From NCBI GenBank assembly GCA_964532465.1, contig CAZHHX010000004.1, positions 58,933 through 122,932 on the forward strand: 64,000 nucleotides of DNA. Direction: 5' to 3'. The position numbers and the translations under genes were made by a program. Shown in pieces: positions 25,790-33,042 of the stretch (positions are counted from its first letter, which is position 1; each line of letters begins with the position of its first letter). Under the pieces are notes generated by a model, which worked only from the letters and a program-made list of their open reading frames with translations, did no database searches and was not told the DNA's origin. The DNA is from JAPLKB01 sp964532465. GTDB lineage: Bacteria > Desulfobacterota > Syntrophorhabdia > Syntrophorhabdales > Syntrophorhabdaceae.

Positions 25790-27162
25790 TTTACCTCAAT
25801 TGAAAAAGTCATTTCTTTTACGTCGATGCCTTGCTTTGTAATATCCATATTTTTGGTGTTTTTTATCACATTGATTAATATTCGATAATTTGCGTCCATA
25901 TCGGCAAAGCTGTTTGCAAGAACAACGCCTCGAAGGTGGATTGTCAGCGTGTTATCCTGCATATTCATTTGAATGGAATTTATTTTAATATTTTGCATGG
26001 GGAGAAAACTGAATGCAGCAAGCGCTTTTTGAAAATCAGGTGAAGTATTCGCCTTATTCATATAAGTTACAAGCGGCATGATTTTCTGGAATTCTTTTTT
26101 AATGCCCTCATATTCTATGAAAGCAGGTTCTTTTTCAGAAATCTCTTTTCTTAAGTTATGTATTTTAGTTTTAAAATCCGGAATCTGGGAAGCTGTCAGG
26201 GCGATTCTGCCTGCTCCGATAAGGGAAAACAATAAAAGAAATGATGTTGACCATATAAGAACTGTTTTTTGTGTTTTCAATGATTGATATGCCGGAGGGA
26301 GAAGACTGTATTGCCTGATATTTTTATGCGCAAAAATAGCCGATAAGGGCACTATATATTCTGCAATGCTGTCGGTAAAATCAATAAATTGTGATGGGTA
26401 TTTGATATTTATAGACGGCACTATAATGCCGGGAATTGATTCGTAACTGCACCCTGTTGTTCCGATAAAAATTACTTTGGAAGGGCTGAGCCGGAGTGTC
26501 TGGCGGCAGTAGTTAATTGACATATTGATATTGTCAATATCAGGTTCATTGATGCCGGGCTGGTCTGATTGGGTAATGCGGACAAAATATGTTTTGCCGC
26601 CTTTCAAGAGAAATAATGTCTTGTTATTGCCTGTATCGAGAACGCAGAGCAGGATTTCATCGGGCGGAATATCTGATGAGGAAATAAGGTTTGACAGAGT
26701 GAACACGCTTGGATACAAAGCGATAACTGTTTTATTGTATCTGCTGAATTTTTCAATAATTGCTCGTATTTCTTCGTAATCCACTGCGAAAACGAATGTA
26801 TCCTTTACGTTCCTCCCCTCATGCTGTGTTTCGCCGAGCACGTAATGAAGAAAAGAGAATTCTTTAACTTCAGTGTAGCTTTTTCTTAATTCCATTTCGG
26901 CCAGTTTCTGAAGATATTTATCCTGAGCAGGAGGGAGGGGAAGTGAATCCTGGTAGAATGTCTGGAAAGTTGAGGCAACGATAAAATATCTTTCCCTGGT
27001 GGTTTTTAGAAAGTTATCAAGTTCGAGATCGTTAAGAGTATGTGTCTTGTTTATGATATAATGCCCTTCTTGAAATGTCACGTAAGCTATCTTTGCCAAT
27101 CCTTCTTCAAGGCTTATTGCAACGAATTTTTTCTGCTTGTTTTTAAAGAGATTCATAGGCAT
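25777..27162 (-). CDS. mshI: MshI-like PilM-PilN fusion
   Basis: A 461-residue protein. Residues 1-290 resemble a PilM-type actin-like ATPase fold ('FVAISLEEGLAKIAYV', 'ILLCVLDTGNNKTLFLL', 'VIFIGTTGCSYESIPG'), one membrane helix sits near 300-325 ('VLIWSTSFLLLFSLIGAGRIAL'), and the rest resembles PilN ('INSIQMNMQDNTLTIHLRGV'). MshI is the equivalent fused form in MSHA systems. Two starts are possible, ATG 27162 or 27156; neither has a clear ribosome-binding site. It is the first gene of the minus-strand assembly operon and follows a promoter at 27223-27252. Confidence 0.78.
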   Translation of the reverse strand: MPMNLFKNKQKKFVAISLEEGLAKIAYVTFQEGHYIINKTHTLNDLELDNFLKTTRERYFIVASTFQTFYQDSLPLPPAQDKYLQKLAEMELRKSYTEVKEFSFLHYVLGETQHEGRNVKDTFVFAVDYEEIRAIIEKFSRYNKTVIALYPSVFTLSNLISSSDIPPDEILLCVLDTGNNKTLFLLKGGKTYFVRITQSDQPGINEPDIDNINMSINYCRQTLRLSPSKVIFIGTTGCSYESIPGIIVPSINIKYPSQFIDFTDSIAEYIVPLSAIFAHKNIRQYSLLPPAYQSLKTQKTVLIWSTSFLLLFSLIGAGRIALTASQIPDFKTKIHNLRKEISEKEPAFIEYEGIKKEFQKIMPLVTYMNKANTSPDFQKALAAFSFLPMQNIKINSIQMNMQDNTLTIHLRGVVLANSFADMDANYRILINVIKNTKNMDITKQGIDVKEMTFSIEVKWKT

Positions 27163-27222
27163 TAATTGGATTGTATCTCATACATAAGACCTTTGTATAC
27201 AATTGAATTTTTCTTAAGTTTA

Positions 27223-27252
27223 AATATATTTAAAAATATCAAGTCATGTCAA
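27223..27252 (-). promoter_or_regulatory. promoter of the pilus assembly operon
   Basis: On the minus strand TTGACA (27247-27252) is followed, after 18 bases, by TATATT (27223-27228), about 60 bases before the mshI start. Between promoter and gene lies a 7-bp inverted repeat ATTGTAT...ATACAAT (27170-27176 and 27197-27203) that could be an operator. Confidence 0.6.
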
Positions 27253-27291
27253 TGGTTATTTTAGAAGGTTTCTACACCGTCTTTCCCTGCG

Positions 27292-27759
27292 CTAAGAAAC
27301 TTGATTATCCCTTGCCCCGCCGTGAAAGGACTTTATGGTCAAGCTCAGTTCCTTCATCTGATTTTCATCGAGAATATTATCGATCATGGTTTCTGCAGAA
27401 CCGATAAGCATGGCGTTAGCTTTGCCGCAAAAGTTTTCTGAAATGAGAATTACCGGTTTTTTTATTGAATGGGCATAACCTGCTTCAAAAGCTGTGCCGG
27501 TGTCGTCTCCATCTATAAGCGCTACTACAATATCACATTCAGCCAGCAACTGGAGACACTTCTCCATGATTTGTTCACTCATATGAAGTTTTATTCCCAT
27601 ATCATTTTCAACGTTGGGTGTATGATCAAAAGGGTCAATCATGACAATTTCATTTGTCATTCCCATGTGTTCGAAAGCATGATTTATCATTTTGAAAAAA
27701 ACTCTCTTAAATTCAAGCTGTTTATCGGTAAAACAGGGATGGGCGAAATAGACTTTCAT
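27292..27759 (-). CDS. nucleoside 2-deoxyribosyltransferase-family protein
   Basis: A 155-residue Rossmann-like protein of the deoxyribosyltransferase/RCL family that swaps or hydrolyses bases of deoxynucleosides or nucleotides. It begins MKVYFAHPCFTDKQ, has 'AECDIVVALIDGDDTGTAFEAGYAHSIKKPVI' near 75-105, with Asp and Glu in the positions expected for catalysis (Glu in the FEAGYA segment). The ATG at 27759 follows 'ggggagcacattgcag'; a TTG six bases earlier is an alternative. The gene lies 17 bases after the small orphan gene and may be co-transcribed with it. Exact substrate unknown. Confidence 0.85.
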   Translation of the reverse strand: MKVYFAHPCFTDKQLEFKRVFFKMINHAFEHMGMTNEIVMIDPFDHTPNVENDMGIKLHMSEQIMEKCLQLLAECDIVVALIDGDDTGTAFEAGYAHSIKKPVILISENFCGKANAMLIGSAETMIDNILDENQMKELSLTIKSFHGGARDNQVS

Positions 27760-27775
27760 CTGCAATGTGCTCCCC

Positions 27776-27985
27776 TTAAAGATCCAGGTCTTCTATGAGG
27801 CGTATCAAAGCCTCCAGATCAGCTTCTTCAAAGGAAGGGCGAAGAACGTTCGCGGCGCCGCGGTAGAACTGGTATCTGCCGGTTACGGGGTTTTTGCGTA
27901 TGTTGCCCTTGCAGTAAGAACCTTTTCGTACTTCCATCCACCATCTTCCCGAAGAAGGCTTTTCCACATATTTATATTTTGCCAT
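27776..27985 (-). CDS. small basic hypothetical protein
   Basis: 69 residues, Lys/Arg/Tyr-rich with a Trp pair (MAKYKYVEKPSSGRWWMEVR) and an acidic C-terminal helix (EEADLEALIRLIEDLDL). I do not recognise a family. The start has a strong 'aggaggagattcttca' ribosome-binding site, so translation is likely. The layout (beta-like basic N-terminus, acidic helix) would suit a nucleic-acid-binding or chaperone-like small protein, but nothing in the sequence proves that. Confidence 0.55.
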   Translation of the reverse strand: MAKYKYVEKPSSGRWWMEVRKGSYCKGNIRKNPVTGRYQFYRGAANVLRPSFEEADLEALIRLIEDLDL

Positions 27986-28059
27986 TGAAGAATCTCCTCC
28001 TTCCTGTCATTGTATTACCATAGCATAAACTCACCGGTTATTCTTTATTGACTTATACA

Positions 28060-28341
28060 TTATTGTAAATCCAACGGATATGAGTTCGCACGGAACAGCC
28101 GGAGCGTGACAGGACAACCGGCACAGGGGAGTTCTTCGGGGCGAGAATGGAATTCTGATATTACAGGGAGTTTTCCACTTGAAATAACATCCTGAATTTT
28201 AGAAACCGGTTTTAGAAGTAATATTGTGTTATACAACGTCGTTATTGACTTCCCGGCTTTTTCAGCGATGGTTAAAACTGTTGTAACCGTTTCCTCGGAT
28301 AAAAAATCAGGTTTCCTATTGTACTTCACTAACTCACTCAT
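28060..28341 (-). pseudogene. ParB-like helix-turn-helix remnant
   Basis: A 93-codon frame whose first 60 residues ('ETVTTVLTIAEKAGKSITTLYNTILLLKPVSKIQDVISSGKLPV') match the helix-turn-helix core of ParB/KorB-type proteins, including the phrase I-x-x-VI-x-x-GKL that usually continues into 'SQGY'. The last 30 residues ('CAGCPVTLRLFRANSYPLDL') show no such similarity. The N-terminal nuclease-like ParB part is missing and the start is weak. The frame is also open upstream to the speB stop. This looks like a fragment of a longer gene, though a small DNA-binding protein remains possible. Confidence 0.45.
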
Positions 28342-28379
28342 TGCCCCATCCGGATTGTACCCCTGATCAGGATGTTTAT

Positions 28380-29249
28380 CTATGAATAACGCGGTTTGTT
28401 TGCATTTATGTAGCTTAAGAGAGTGTAGATTAACTTGGCGGCGAGAAAATCCGGGGCTTTAGCGTCTGACGGGCAAAGTTCGACGACATCGAATCCGACT
28501 ATTTGTTTTGATTTTGAAAGGGAATAGAGGAGTTTTGTAACCTGATACCAGCTTAGACCGCCAGGTTCGGGAGTCCCCGTTGACGGCATAATGCCCGGAT
28601 CGAATACATCAAGATCGATTGTGATGTATACATGATCCGTTAGCAATGAAACCGCTTTATTTATCCACTTGTAAGAATCATGTATGTTATGCGCGAAAAA
28701 CATCCTTTTATTATCAATGCCGGGGTGCTCAGAGATATCCATGCTCCGTATACCCACAGAGACAATGTTTCCAACAAACTCTCTTATACGGGCTATAACG
28801 CAGGCATGATTGTAGGGGCTTTCTTCATATGAGTCGCGTGAATCAGCGTGAGCGTCAAGATGTAACACGCTTAGATCCTTATAGCGTTCGGAATATGCTT
28901 TAATTGGACCTATAGAAACAGAGTGGTCACCGCCGAGGGATGCTACAAATTTGTTGTCATTAAGGTATTTAGAGACTGCTGCGTCGGTTTTATTTATCAA
29001 AGCAGAAGAGGATTCCGAATGGATTGATTCGGCAGTAAAAATACCCTTCTTAAAAACCTCAGTATCGGTTTCTATGTCATATAATTCGAGATATTCTGAG
29101 GCCTCAATTATCGCATCAGGACCTTTGTCGGCGCCCTTGAGCCATGTACTTGTCTTATCAAAGGGTATGGGAAGTATGACGATTGATGCGCTTTCATAAA
29201 TATTGTCTTTGTCGGGCAATCCGCAGAAATTAAAGTGAGGCTTTGACAT
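28380..29249 (-). CDS. speB: agmatinase (ureohydrolase family)
   Basis: Agmatinase hydrolyses agmatine to putrescine and urea with a dinuclear manganese site. The 289-residue protein carries GGDHS (His109), LDAHADSR (Asp132, His134, Asp136) and 'IDLDVFDPGIMPSTGTPEPGG' near 211-231, the three metal-ligand motifs of the arginase superfamily. It is last in a three-gene putrescine operon and starts directly at the stop of the upstream decarboxylase. The combination arginine to agmatine to putrescine is complete. Guanidinobutyrase activity is a weaker alternative given the neighbours. Confidence 0.92.
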   Translation of the reverse strand: MSKPHFNFCGLPDKDNIYESASIVILPIPFDKTSTWLKGADKGPDAIIEASEYLELYDIETDTEVFKKGIFTAESIHSESSSALINKTDAAVSKYLNDNKFVASLGGDHSVSIGPIKAYSERYKDLSVLHLDAHADSRDSYEESPYNHACVIARIREFVGNIVSVGIRSMDISEHPGIDNKRMFFAHNIHDSYKWINKAVSLLTDHVYITIDLDVFDPGIMPSTGTPEPGGLSWYQVTKLLYSLSKSKQIVGFDVVELCPSDAKAPDFLAAKLIYTLLSYINANKPRYS

Positions 29250-29795
29250 TTAGTCTATAATAAAAACTGCCGTTGCCAATACCGTAGTCCAGAGACCGTC
29301 TTTGTTCCCCTCTGCTGACTGGCAGATATTTTTAGTTTTGAATATGTGACCACTTGCTGTGTAAGACTGTTTGCGTTCGTCCCATGCCTGATTCGGGTCA
29401 AAAGGGATATCAAGTGTTGTGGCAAGCATTGTAGCCGCAAGGTCTTCCGCGTATTCTCCGGACACAATTGCCTTTTCACCAAAAGCGTGGTGCTCGGAAA
29501 GATAACCATACTGGGAGTAATCTGTCGGCCTTGCGAAGCCGATTGCTGCTGAGATAAGACGGTTCGGTTCACAGGTTTCATTCCTGGACATTACACAATA
29601 AGTGATCTCGCCGGGGCTGAGAAGTTTCAAACCGGCGGGTTTTGAAACAATCTTGCATTCAGGCGGAAATATGCTTGATACATACACAAGATTACATTTT
29701 TCAATACCTGCGTTTCTTAAGGCAACCTCAAAGGATGAAAGCTTATCTTTATGAACACCCACTCCTTTCGTAAAGAAAACATTTTTCGGGGTCAT
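29250..29795 (-). CDS. pyruvoyl-dependent arginine decarboxylase, larger type
   Basis: Converts arginine to agmatine using a pyruvoyl group made by self-cleavage. The 181-residue proenzyme has the cleavage site YVSSIFPP with scissile Ser40-Ser41, a 'GEITYCVMSRNETCEP' stretch and 'SEHHAFGEKAIVSGEY' near 108-123. The start ATG 29795 follows GAGGAGG nine bases upstream; a frame opening 21 bases earlier lacks a site. It is closer to the bacterial AaxB-like size class than to its neighbour. Downstream speB abuts its stop; the upstream smaller paralogue ends 22 bases before its start. Confidence 0.88.
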   Translation of the reverse strand: MTPKNVFFTKGVGVHKDKLSSFEVALRNAGIEKCNLVYVSSIFPPECKIVSKPAGLKLLSPGEITYCVMSRNETCEPNRLISAAIGFARPTDYSQYGYLSEHHAFGEKAIVSGEYAEDLAATMLATTLDIPFDPNQAWDERKQSYTASGHIFKTKNICQSAEGNKDGLWTTVLATAVFIID

Positions 29796-29817
29796 TTTTG
29801 TATTCCTCCTCTCCATG

Positions 29818-30291
29818 CTAATCCCACAAAACTACACCAGCGAATACAGCTCCCATAGCAAAAACTTCATATGTAGCTGAAATAGCCATTATTTCCTTTA
29901 TTTCCCTGTTTCTCATCTTCATACCCTTTTCGACCATCTTCTTAACCTGTTCTAAAACAATACTCTCTTTTTCCCTTGCAGAATATTCCATGATCAGGCC
30001 GGCAAGACCCGGATCTTTTGGTATACCGATTGCCACGGCGGAAGATATGATTTCTCCGGGAACATCACTGTTAATAGACGCGTAAGCAACAGGCACAAGA
30101 GCGCCTTGCGGTAATGAAACCGGAGGCGGTTTAATTATCTGGCAGCCCGGAGGGAGAATGCTGCTCATTCTGACAAGATTTGTGTCTCCTACGCCTGAAG
30201 CCATAAGAGCGCCATCAAATGCATTTAATAATGAGAATCCTTCAGATGAACCACTAACAAGAAAAAACTTAGTGGGTGTTTTAATTATCAC
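29818..30291 (-). CDS. pyruvoyl-dependent arginine decarboxylase, PdaD-like small type
   Basis: A second pyruvoyl arginine decarboxylase, 157 residues, with cleavage site RMSSILPPGC (scissile Ser43-Ser44) and a C-terminus 'EIMAISATYEVFAMGAVFAGVVLW' that resembles the archaeal PdaD ending. The 'IMEYSAREKE' segment near 105-114 supplies a Glu in the expected catalytic region. It is the first gene of the putrescine operon. Its divergence from the next paralogue suggests old duplication or separate acquisition rather than recent copying. Some PvlArgDC paralogues have other substrates, so the exact job of this copy is less sure. Confidence 0.82.
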   Translation of the reverse strand: MIIKTPTKFFLVSGSSEGFSLLNAFDGALMASGVGDTNLVRMSSILPPGCQIIKPPPVSLPQGALVPVAYASINSDVPGEIISSAVAIGIPKDPGLAGLIMEYSAREKESIVLEQVKKMVEKGMKMRNREIKEIMAISATYEVFAMGAVFAGVVLWD

Positions 30292-30510
30292 TTGACCACC
30301 TCCAAAACTATATACCCGGCGTGTTTACTGGTGATTACCCCGCAGGTCCACACCTTGAAGCTTGCTTCAAAGGGTAAAATATGTTCAACATTCATTATCG
30401 GTAACCCGCAACTTTTGCTGCGTGGTTATCCGTTCCTTTGCCCGGGAAATCCATGTTTCTGTATTATTAAAATAGCTATATTTGATGAACTAGTAAAAAA
30501 GTCCCAAAAC

Positions 30511-30580
30511 CGTCACTCCGGTGAAAACCGGAGTCCAGAACTACTTGAATTCACTGGATTCCTGCTTTCGCAGGAATGAC
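30511..30580. repeat. dispersed hairpin repeat
   Basis: In the 409-base gap upstream of the decarboxylase operon lies a nested palindrome. ACTCCGG (30515-30521) pairs with CCGGAGT (30528-30534), TCCTGC (30560-30565) pairs with GCAGGA (30570-30575), and an outer arm joins 'gtcactcc' to 'ggaatgac' with one mismatch. Sequences of this form ('gtcattccggtgaaaaccgg') are widely scattered extragenic repeats. The remainder of the gap (30292-30510 and 30581-30700) shows no gene, only AT-rich sequence and possible promoter-like hexamers. Confidence 0.7.
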
Positions 30581-30700
30581 AAATAAAGAAAACTATGACT
30601 TTTTACGAGACCATCATAATTTACTGTCATAAAAAATCTGCAAAAAACAATGTGCTGCATTTTGTGGGCCTCCATAATATTTTTATTACCCTATTGGGTA

Positions 30701-31252
30701 TTAAAAATTAGGAGGTGAAGACACCCACAGAACGTATGCCCTGTTATTCCGCCTATTTGCGATATAATGCTTCCTTGTTGCTTTAAAGTAAAAACATTCG
30801 CCTTTCTTTAACTTGTAAGGCTTTCCGCCAAGTACAAGCTCAATGCCTCCCGACAATACAAAACCGAATTCCTCACCTTCATGAGGTTCTTCTTCAGGCG
30901 TCTGCTCTCCTATGTCAAGATCAAGCAAAGCAGGGTCCATCATTCTGTTCTGAGCGGCAGGAACGAGTATCTGAAAGTTCTTTACATAATCCCATTCCAA
31001 CTCAACTCTGTCTTTCAATTTAAAGACAATTTGTTCATCTATCGCTCCATCAAAAAAAGCAGACGGTTTCTCATCAAGGGCGTCAAGGATTCCTATCAGG
31101 CTCTCTACAGACAGAGACGTAAGGTTCCTCTCAACCTGGGAGATGAATCCCTTGGTAAGACCTGCCCTGGTAGCAAGCTCCTCCTGTGTAAGAGACTTGG
31201 CTTGCCTTAGCATTTTGATTCGTTCGGCTATTCTTGATCCGTCAATATTCAT
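30701..31252 (-). CDS. XRE-family regulator with C-terminal cupin domain
   Basis: 183 residues: an N-terminal XRE helix-turn-helix (residues 6-60, 'LTQEELATRAGLTKGFISQVERNLTS') and a C-terminal cupin_2 sensor (about 105-180, 'HEGEEFGFVLSGGIELVLGGKPYKLKKGECFYFKA'). This is the PuuR/SutR-type layout in which the cupin binds a small effector. It diverges from the ThDP enzyme at 31373, with two matching inverted repeats between. PuuR itself governs putrescine degradation, and a putrescine operon lies just 410 bases away, but the enzyme it diverges from is not a known polyamine gene, so the effector is open. Confidence 0.9.
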   Translation of the reverse strand: MNIDGSRIAERIKMLRQAKSLTQEELATRAGLTKGFISQVERNLTSLSVESLIGILDALDEKPSAFFDGAIDEQIVFKLKDRVELEWDYVKNFQILVPAAQNRMMDPALLDLDIGEQTPEEEPHEGEEFGFVLSGGIELVLGGKPYKLKKGECFYFKATRKHYIANRRNNRAYVLWVSSPPNF

Positions 31253-31275
31253 AATAACAGTATAAGCTTACAGAA

Positions 31276-31354
31276 AGTTTACAGTATTAAACTAAATTAT
31301 ATGTTTTATTGTCAAGTAAATATTTATTTAACTTTCAGGTTTAGTATGCTAAAC
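31276..31354. promoter_or_regulatory. two operator-like inverted repeats, XRE-cupin/ThDP enzyme intergenic region
   Basis: Two 16-bp sites fit GTTTAN-N4-NTAAAC: the first at 31277-31292 (GTTTAC-AGTA-TTAAAC) and the second at 31339-31354 (GTTTAG-TATG-CTAAAC). Their centres are 62 bases apart, near six helical turns, and they flank the two divergent starts. This is what a dimeric XRE repressor that binds both sites on one DNA face would need. The second lies 18 bases before the ThDP enzyme start. Confidence 0.6.
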
Positions 31355-31372
31355 TCATAAAAAAGGTGATAA

Positions 31373-32980
31373 ATGCTTGGAAAACATGCAGTTATAGAAT
31401 TTATTAAGAAAAATAATATTGAAAATATATTCCATTTGCCCGGAATTCATACGCTTCCGTTAAACGAAAGTCTAACTAAGCATAATATCAATGTTTTTGT
31501 CGGGAGGCATGAAGCAGGTGTTGTATTTATGGCTGACGGATATGCCAGGTCAACGGGTAAAACAGGCTTTGTTCTTGTGACGCCGGGGCCGGGACTGGGG
31601 AATACAGTATCGGGGTGCATGGAAGCTTATGGCGATGATATACCGCTATTTATATTGTATATCGACACTAAGAGGAAAGATACAGGCAAGGGTGTGCTCC
31701 ATGAACTTGTTGAACCGGAAAAAATATTTACGCATTTTACAAAAAAGACTTTTGTTATATCAAATCCGAACGAAATAATCGCAACACTTGATTATGCATA
31801 TAAAACTGCTGCTTCAGGAAGAAAGGGGCCTGTTGTTGTCTCTGTGCCCTATGATTTCCTCGAAAAAGAAGTTTCTCCAGTGTCGATGATTAAAGATCGG
31901 GAATCAGGGAATGGAAGTGAATCAAAGACAAAACAGGAAATGGATTTTGATCTGAGCAGCATTGAAGAAGTTCTCCAAGGGAAGAAACGCCCTGTTATTT
32001 TTGGGGGTAAATCTCTGATGTTCAATGAGGTAAGACCTGTGCTCGATGAAATATGCACAGAAGCTTCCATACCATTTTTTACAAGCACAGGCGGCAAAGG
32101 GGTAGTGAGGGAAGACAACCTGTACTCCTTCGGAAATTTTATACAGAAGGGCATTGTGCGCGATATAATAGCATCATCGGATATAGTTGTTGCCGTCGGA
32201 ACAAGACTTCGCGATGCTGATGCGAAAAGAAGAGGGGTAAAGATAGGAGAGCTTATCCATATTGATGTGGATGATAGATGGATCAACAAAAATCATCCTG
32301 CAAAATTAAAAATTACAGGCGATGTCGGGCAGGTCTTAAAGGGACTCTGTCAGGCCATTAAAGGGAGGAAATTTGAATGGAACCTGAAAGAAATGAAGGA
32401 GACACAAAGGAAAGAATATGAGACATTAGGAAAAACAGCTCCGGGGTTTCGCATGACAGAGCTTATAAGACATGTTATCCCTGAAGACACGGCAATTGTT
32501 TGTGATCTTAATTACCCCTCTTACTGGGCAGAGTATTTTTTCCCTGTTTATCATCAAAATGCTTTTCTCATGCCAAGAGGTATATCCCCGATTTTTTACT
32601 CTCTGTCTGCAAGCATCGGAGCAAAAATCGGGAGACCTGAGCGTCCCTGCCTGTGTCTTGCAGGTGACGGCAGCCTGCTTCCCACAATAGCGGAGTTGGC
32701 AACTATTAAAAAGTATAATATTCCTGTGGTAATTTTTGTTCAGAACAATAACAGCTTTGGAATTCTTGAAGATATTATGACAGAGCGTTACGGCACATCC
32801 GGTTCTATGGAACTCAAAAATCCTGATTTTGTTAAAATTGCAGGTTCCTTCCAGATTAAAGCAAAAAAAGTTAAAACTCTTGAAGGGTTAAGAAGGGTGT
32901 TTATCCGGGACATTACATGGGATGAACCTTTTCTGATAGAATTTGAATCTCCTGTTCTTCCGCCGCCATGGGATGTATAA
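31373..32980 (+). CDS. thiamine-diphosphate enzyme, acetolactate synthase large-subunit family
   Basis: 535 residues with three regions: an N-terminal pyrimidine-binding domain with catalytic Glu in GRHEAGVVFMADGYAR (near residues 45-60), a central domain ('IFGGKSLM', 'VAVGTRLRDADA' near 275-290) and a C-terminal diphosphate domain with the ThDP motif 'GDGSLLPTIAELATIKKYNIPVVIFVQNNN' near 425-455. It belongs to the ALS/POX/decarboxylase superfamily. No regulatory small subunit is nearby and key residues of classic acetolactate synthase cannot be checked here, so the true reaction could be a 2-oxoacid decarboxylation or carboligation. It is controlled in all likelihood by the divergent XRE-cupin protein. 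Confidence 0.85.
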   Translation: MLGKHAVIEFIKKNNIENIFHLPGIHTLPLNESLTKHNINVFVGRHEAGVVFMADGYARSTGKTGFVLVTPGPGLGNTVSGCMEAYGDDIPLFILYIDTKRKDTGKGVLHELVEPEKIFTHFTKKTFVISNPNEIIATLDYAYKTAASGRKGPVVVSVPYDFLEKEVSPVSMIKDRESGNGSESKTKQEMDFDLSSIEEVLQGKKRPVIFGGKSLMFNEVRPVLDEICTEASIPFFTSTGGKGVVREDNLYSFGNFIQKGIVRDIIASSDIVVAVGTRLRDADAKRRGVKIGELIHIDVDDRWINKNHPAKLKITGDVGQVLKGLCQAIKGRKFEWNLKEMKETQRKEYETLGKTAPGFRMTELIRHVIPEDTAIVCDLNYPSYWAEYFFPVYHQNAFLMPRGISPIFYSLSASIGAKIGRPERPCLCLAGDGSLLPTIAELATIKKYNIPVVIFVQNNNSFGILEDIMTERYGTSGSMELKNPDFVKIAGSFQIKAKKVKTLEGLRRVFIRDITWDEPFLIEFESPVLPPPWDV

Positions 32981-32995
32981 TTCCAATCCTAAATT

Positions 32996-33042
32996 AAAGA
33001 CTGTATAAAATTGTCAAATCTTTATAATGTTATACAGTCTTT
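32996..33042. terminator. bidirectional hairpin between convergent genes
   Basis: AAAGACTGTATAA (32996-33008) pairs perfectly over 13 bases with TTATACAGTCTTT (33030-33042). It sits between the ThDP enzyme (plus) and the DUF362 gene (minus, whose last codons lie in the loop and right arm). A T-rich end exists on both strands, so it can serve both directions. Confidence 0.65.

Noticed and set aside
30292..30579. Frame of 95 codons upstream of the decarboxylase operon
   Set aside because: It crosses the dispersed palindrome repeat and lacks a ribosome-binding site.
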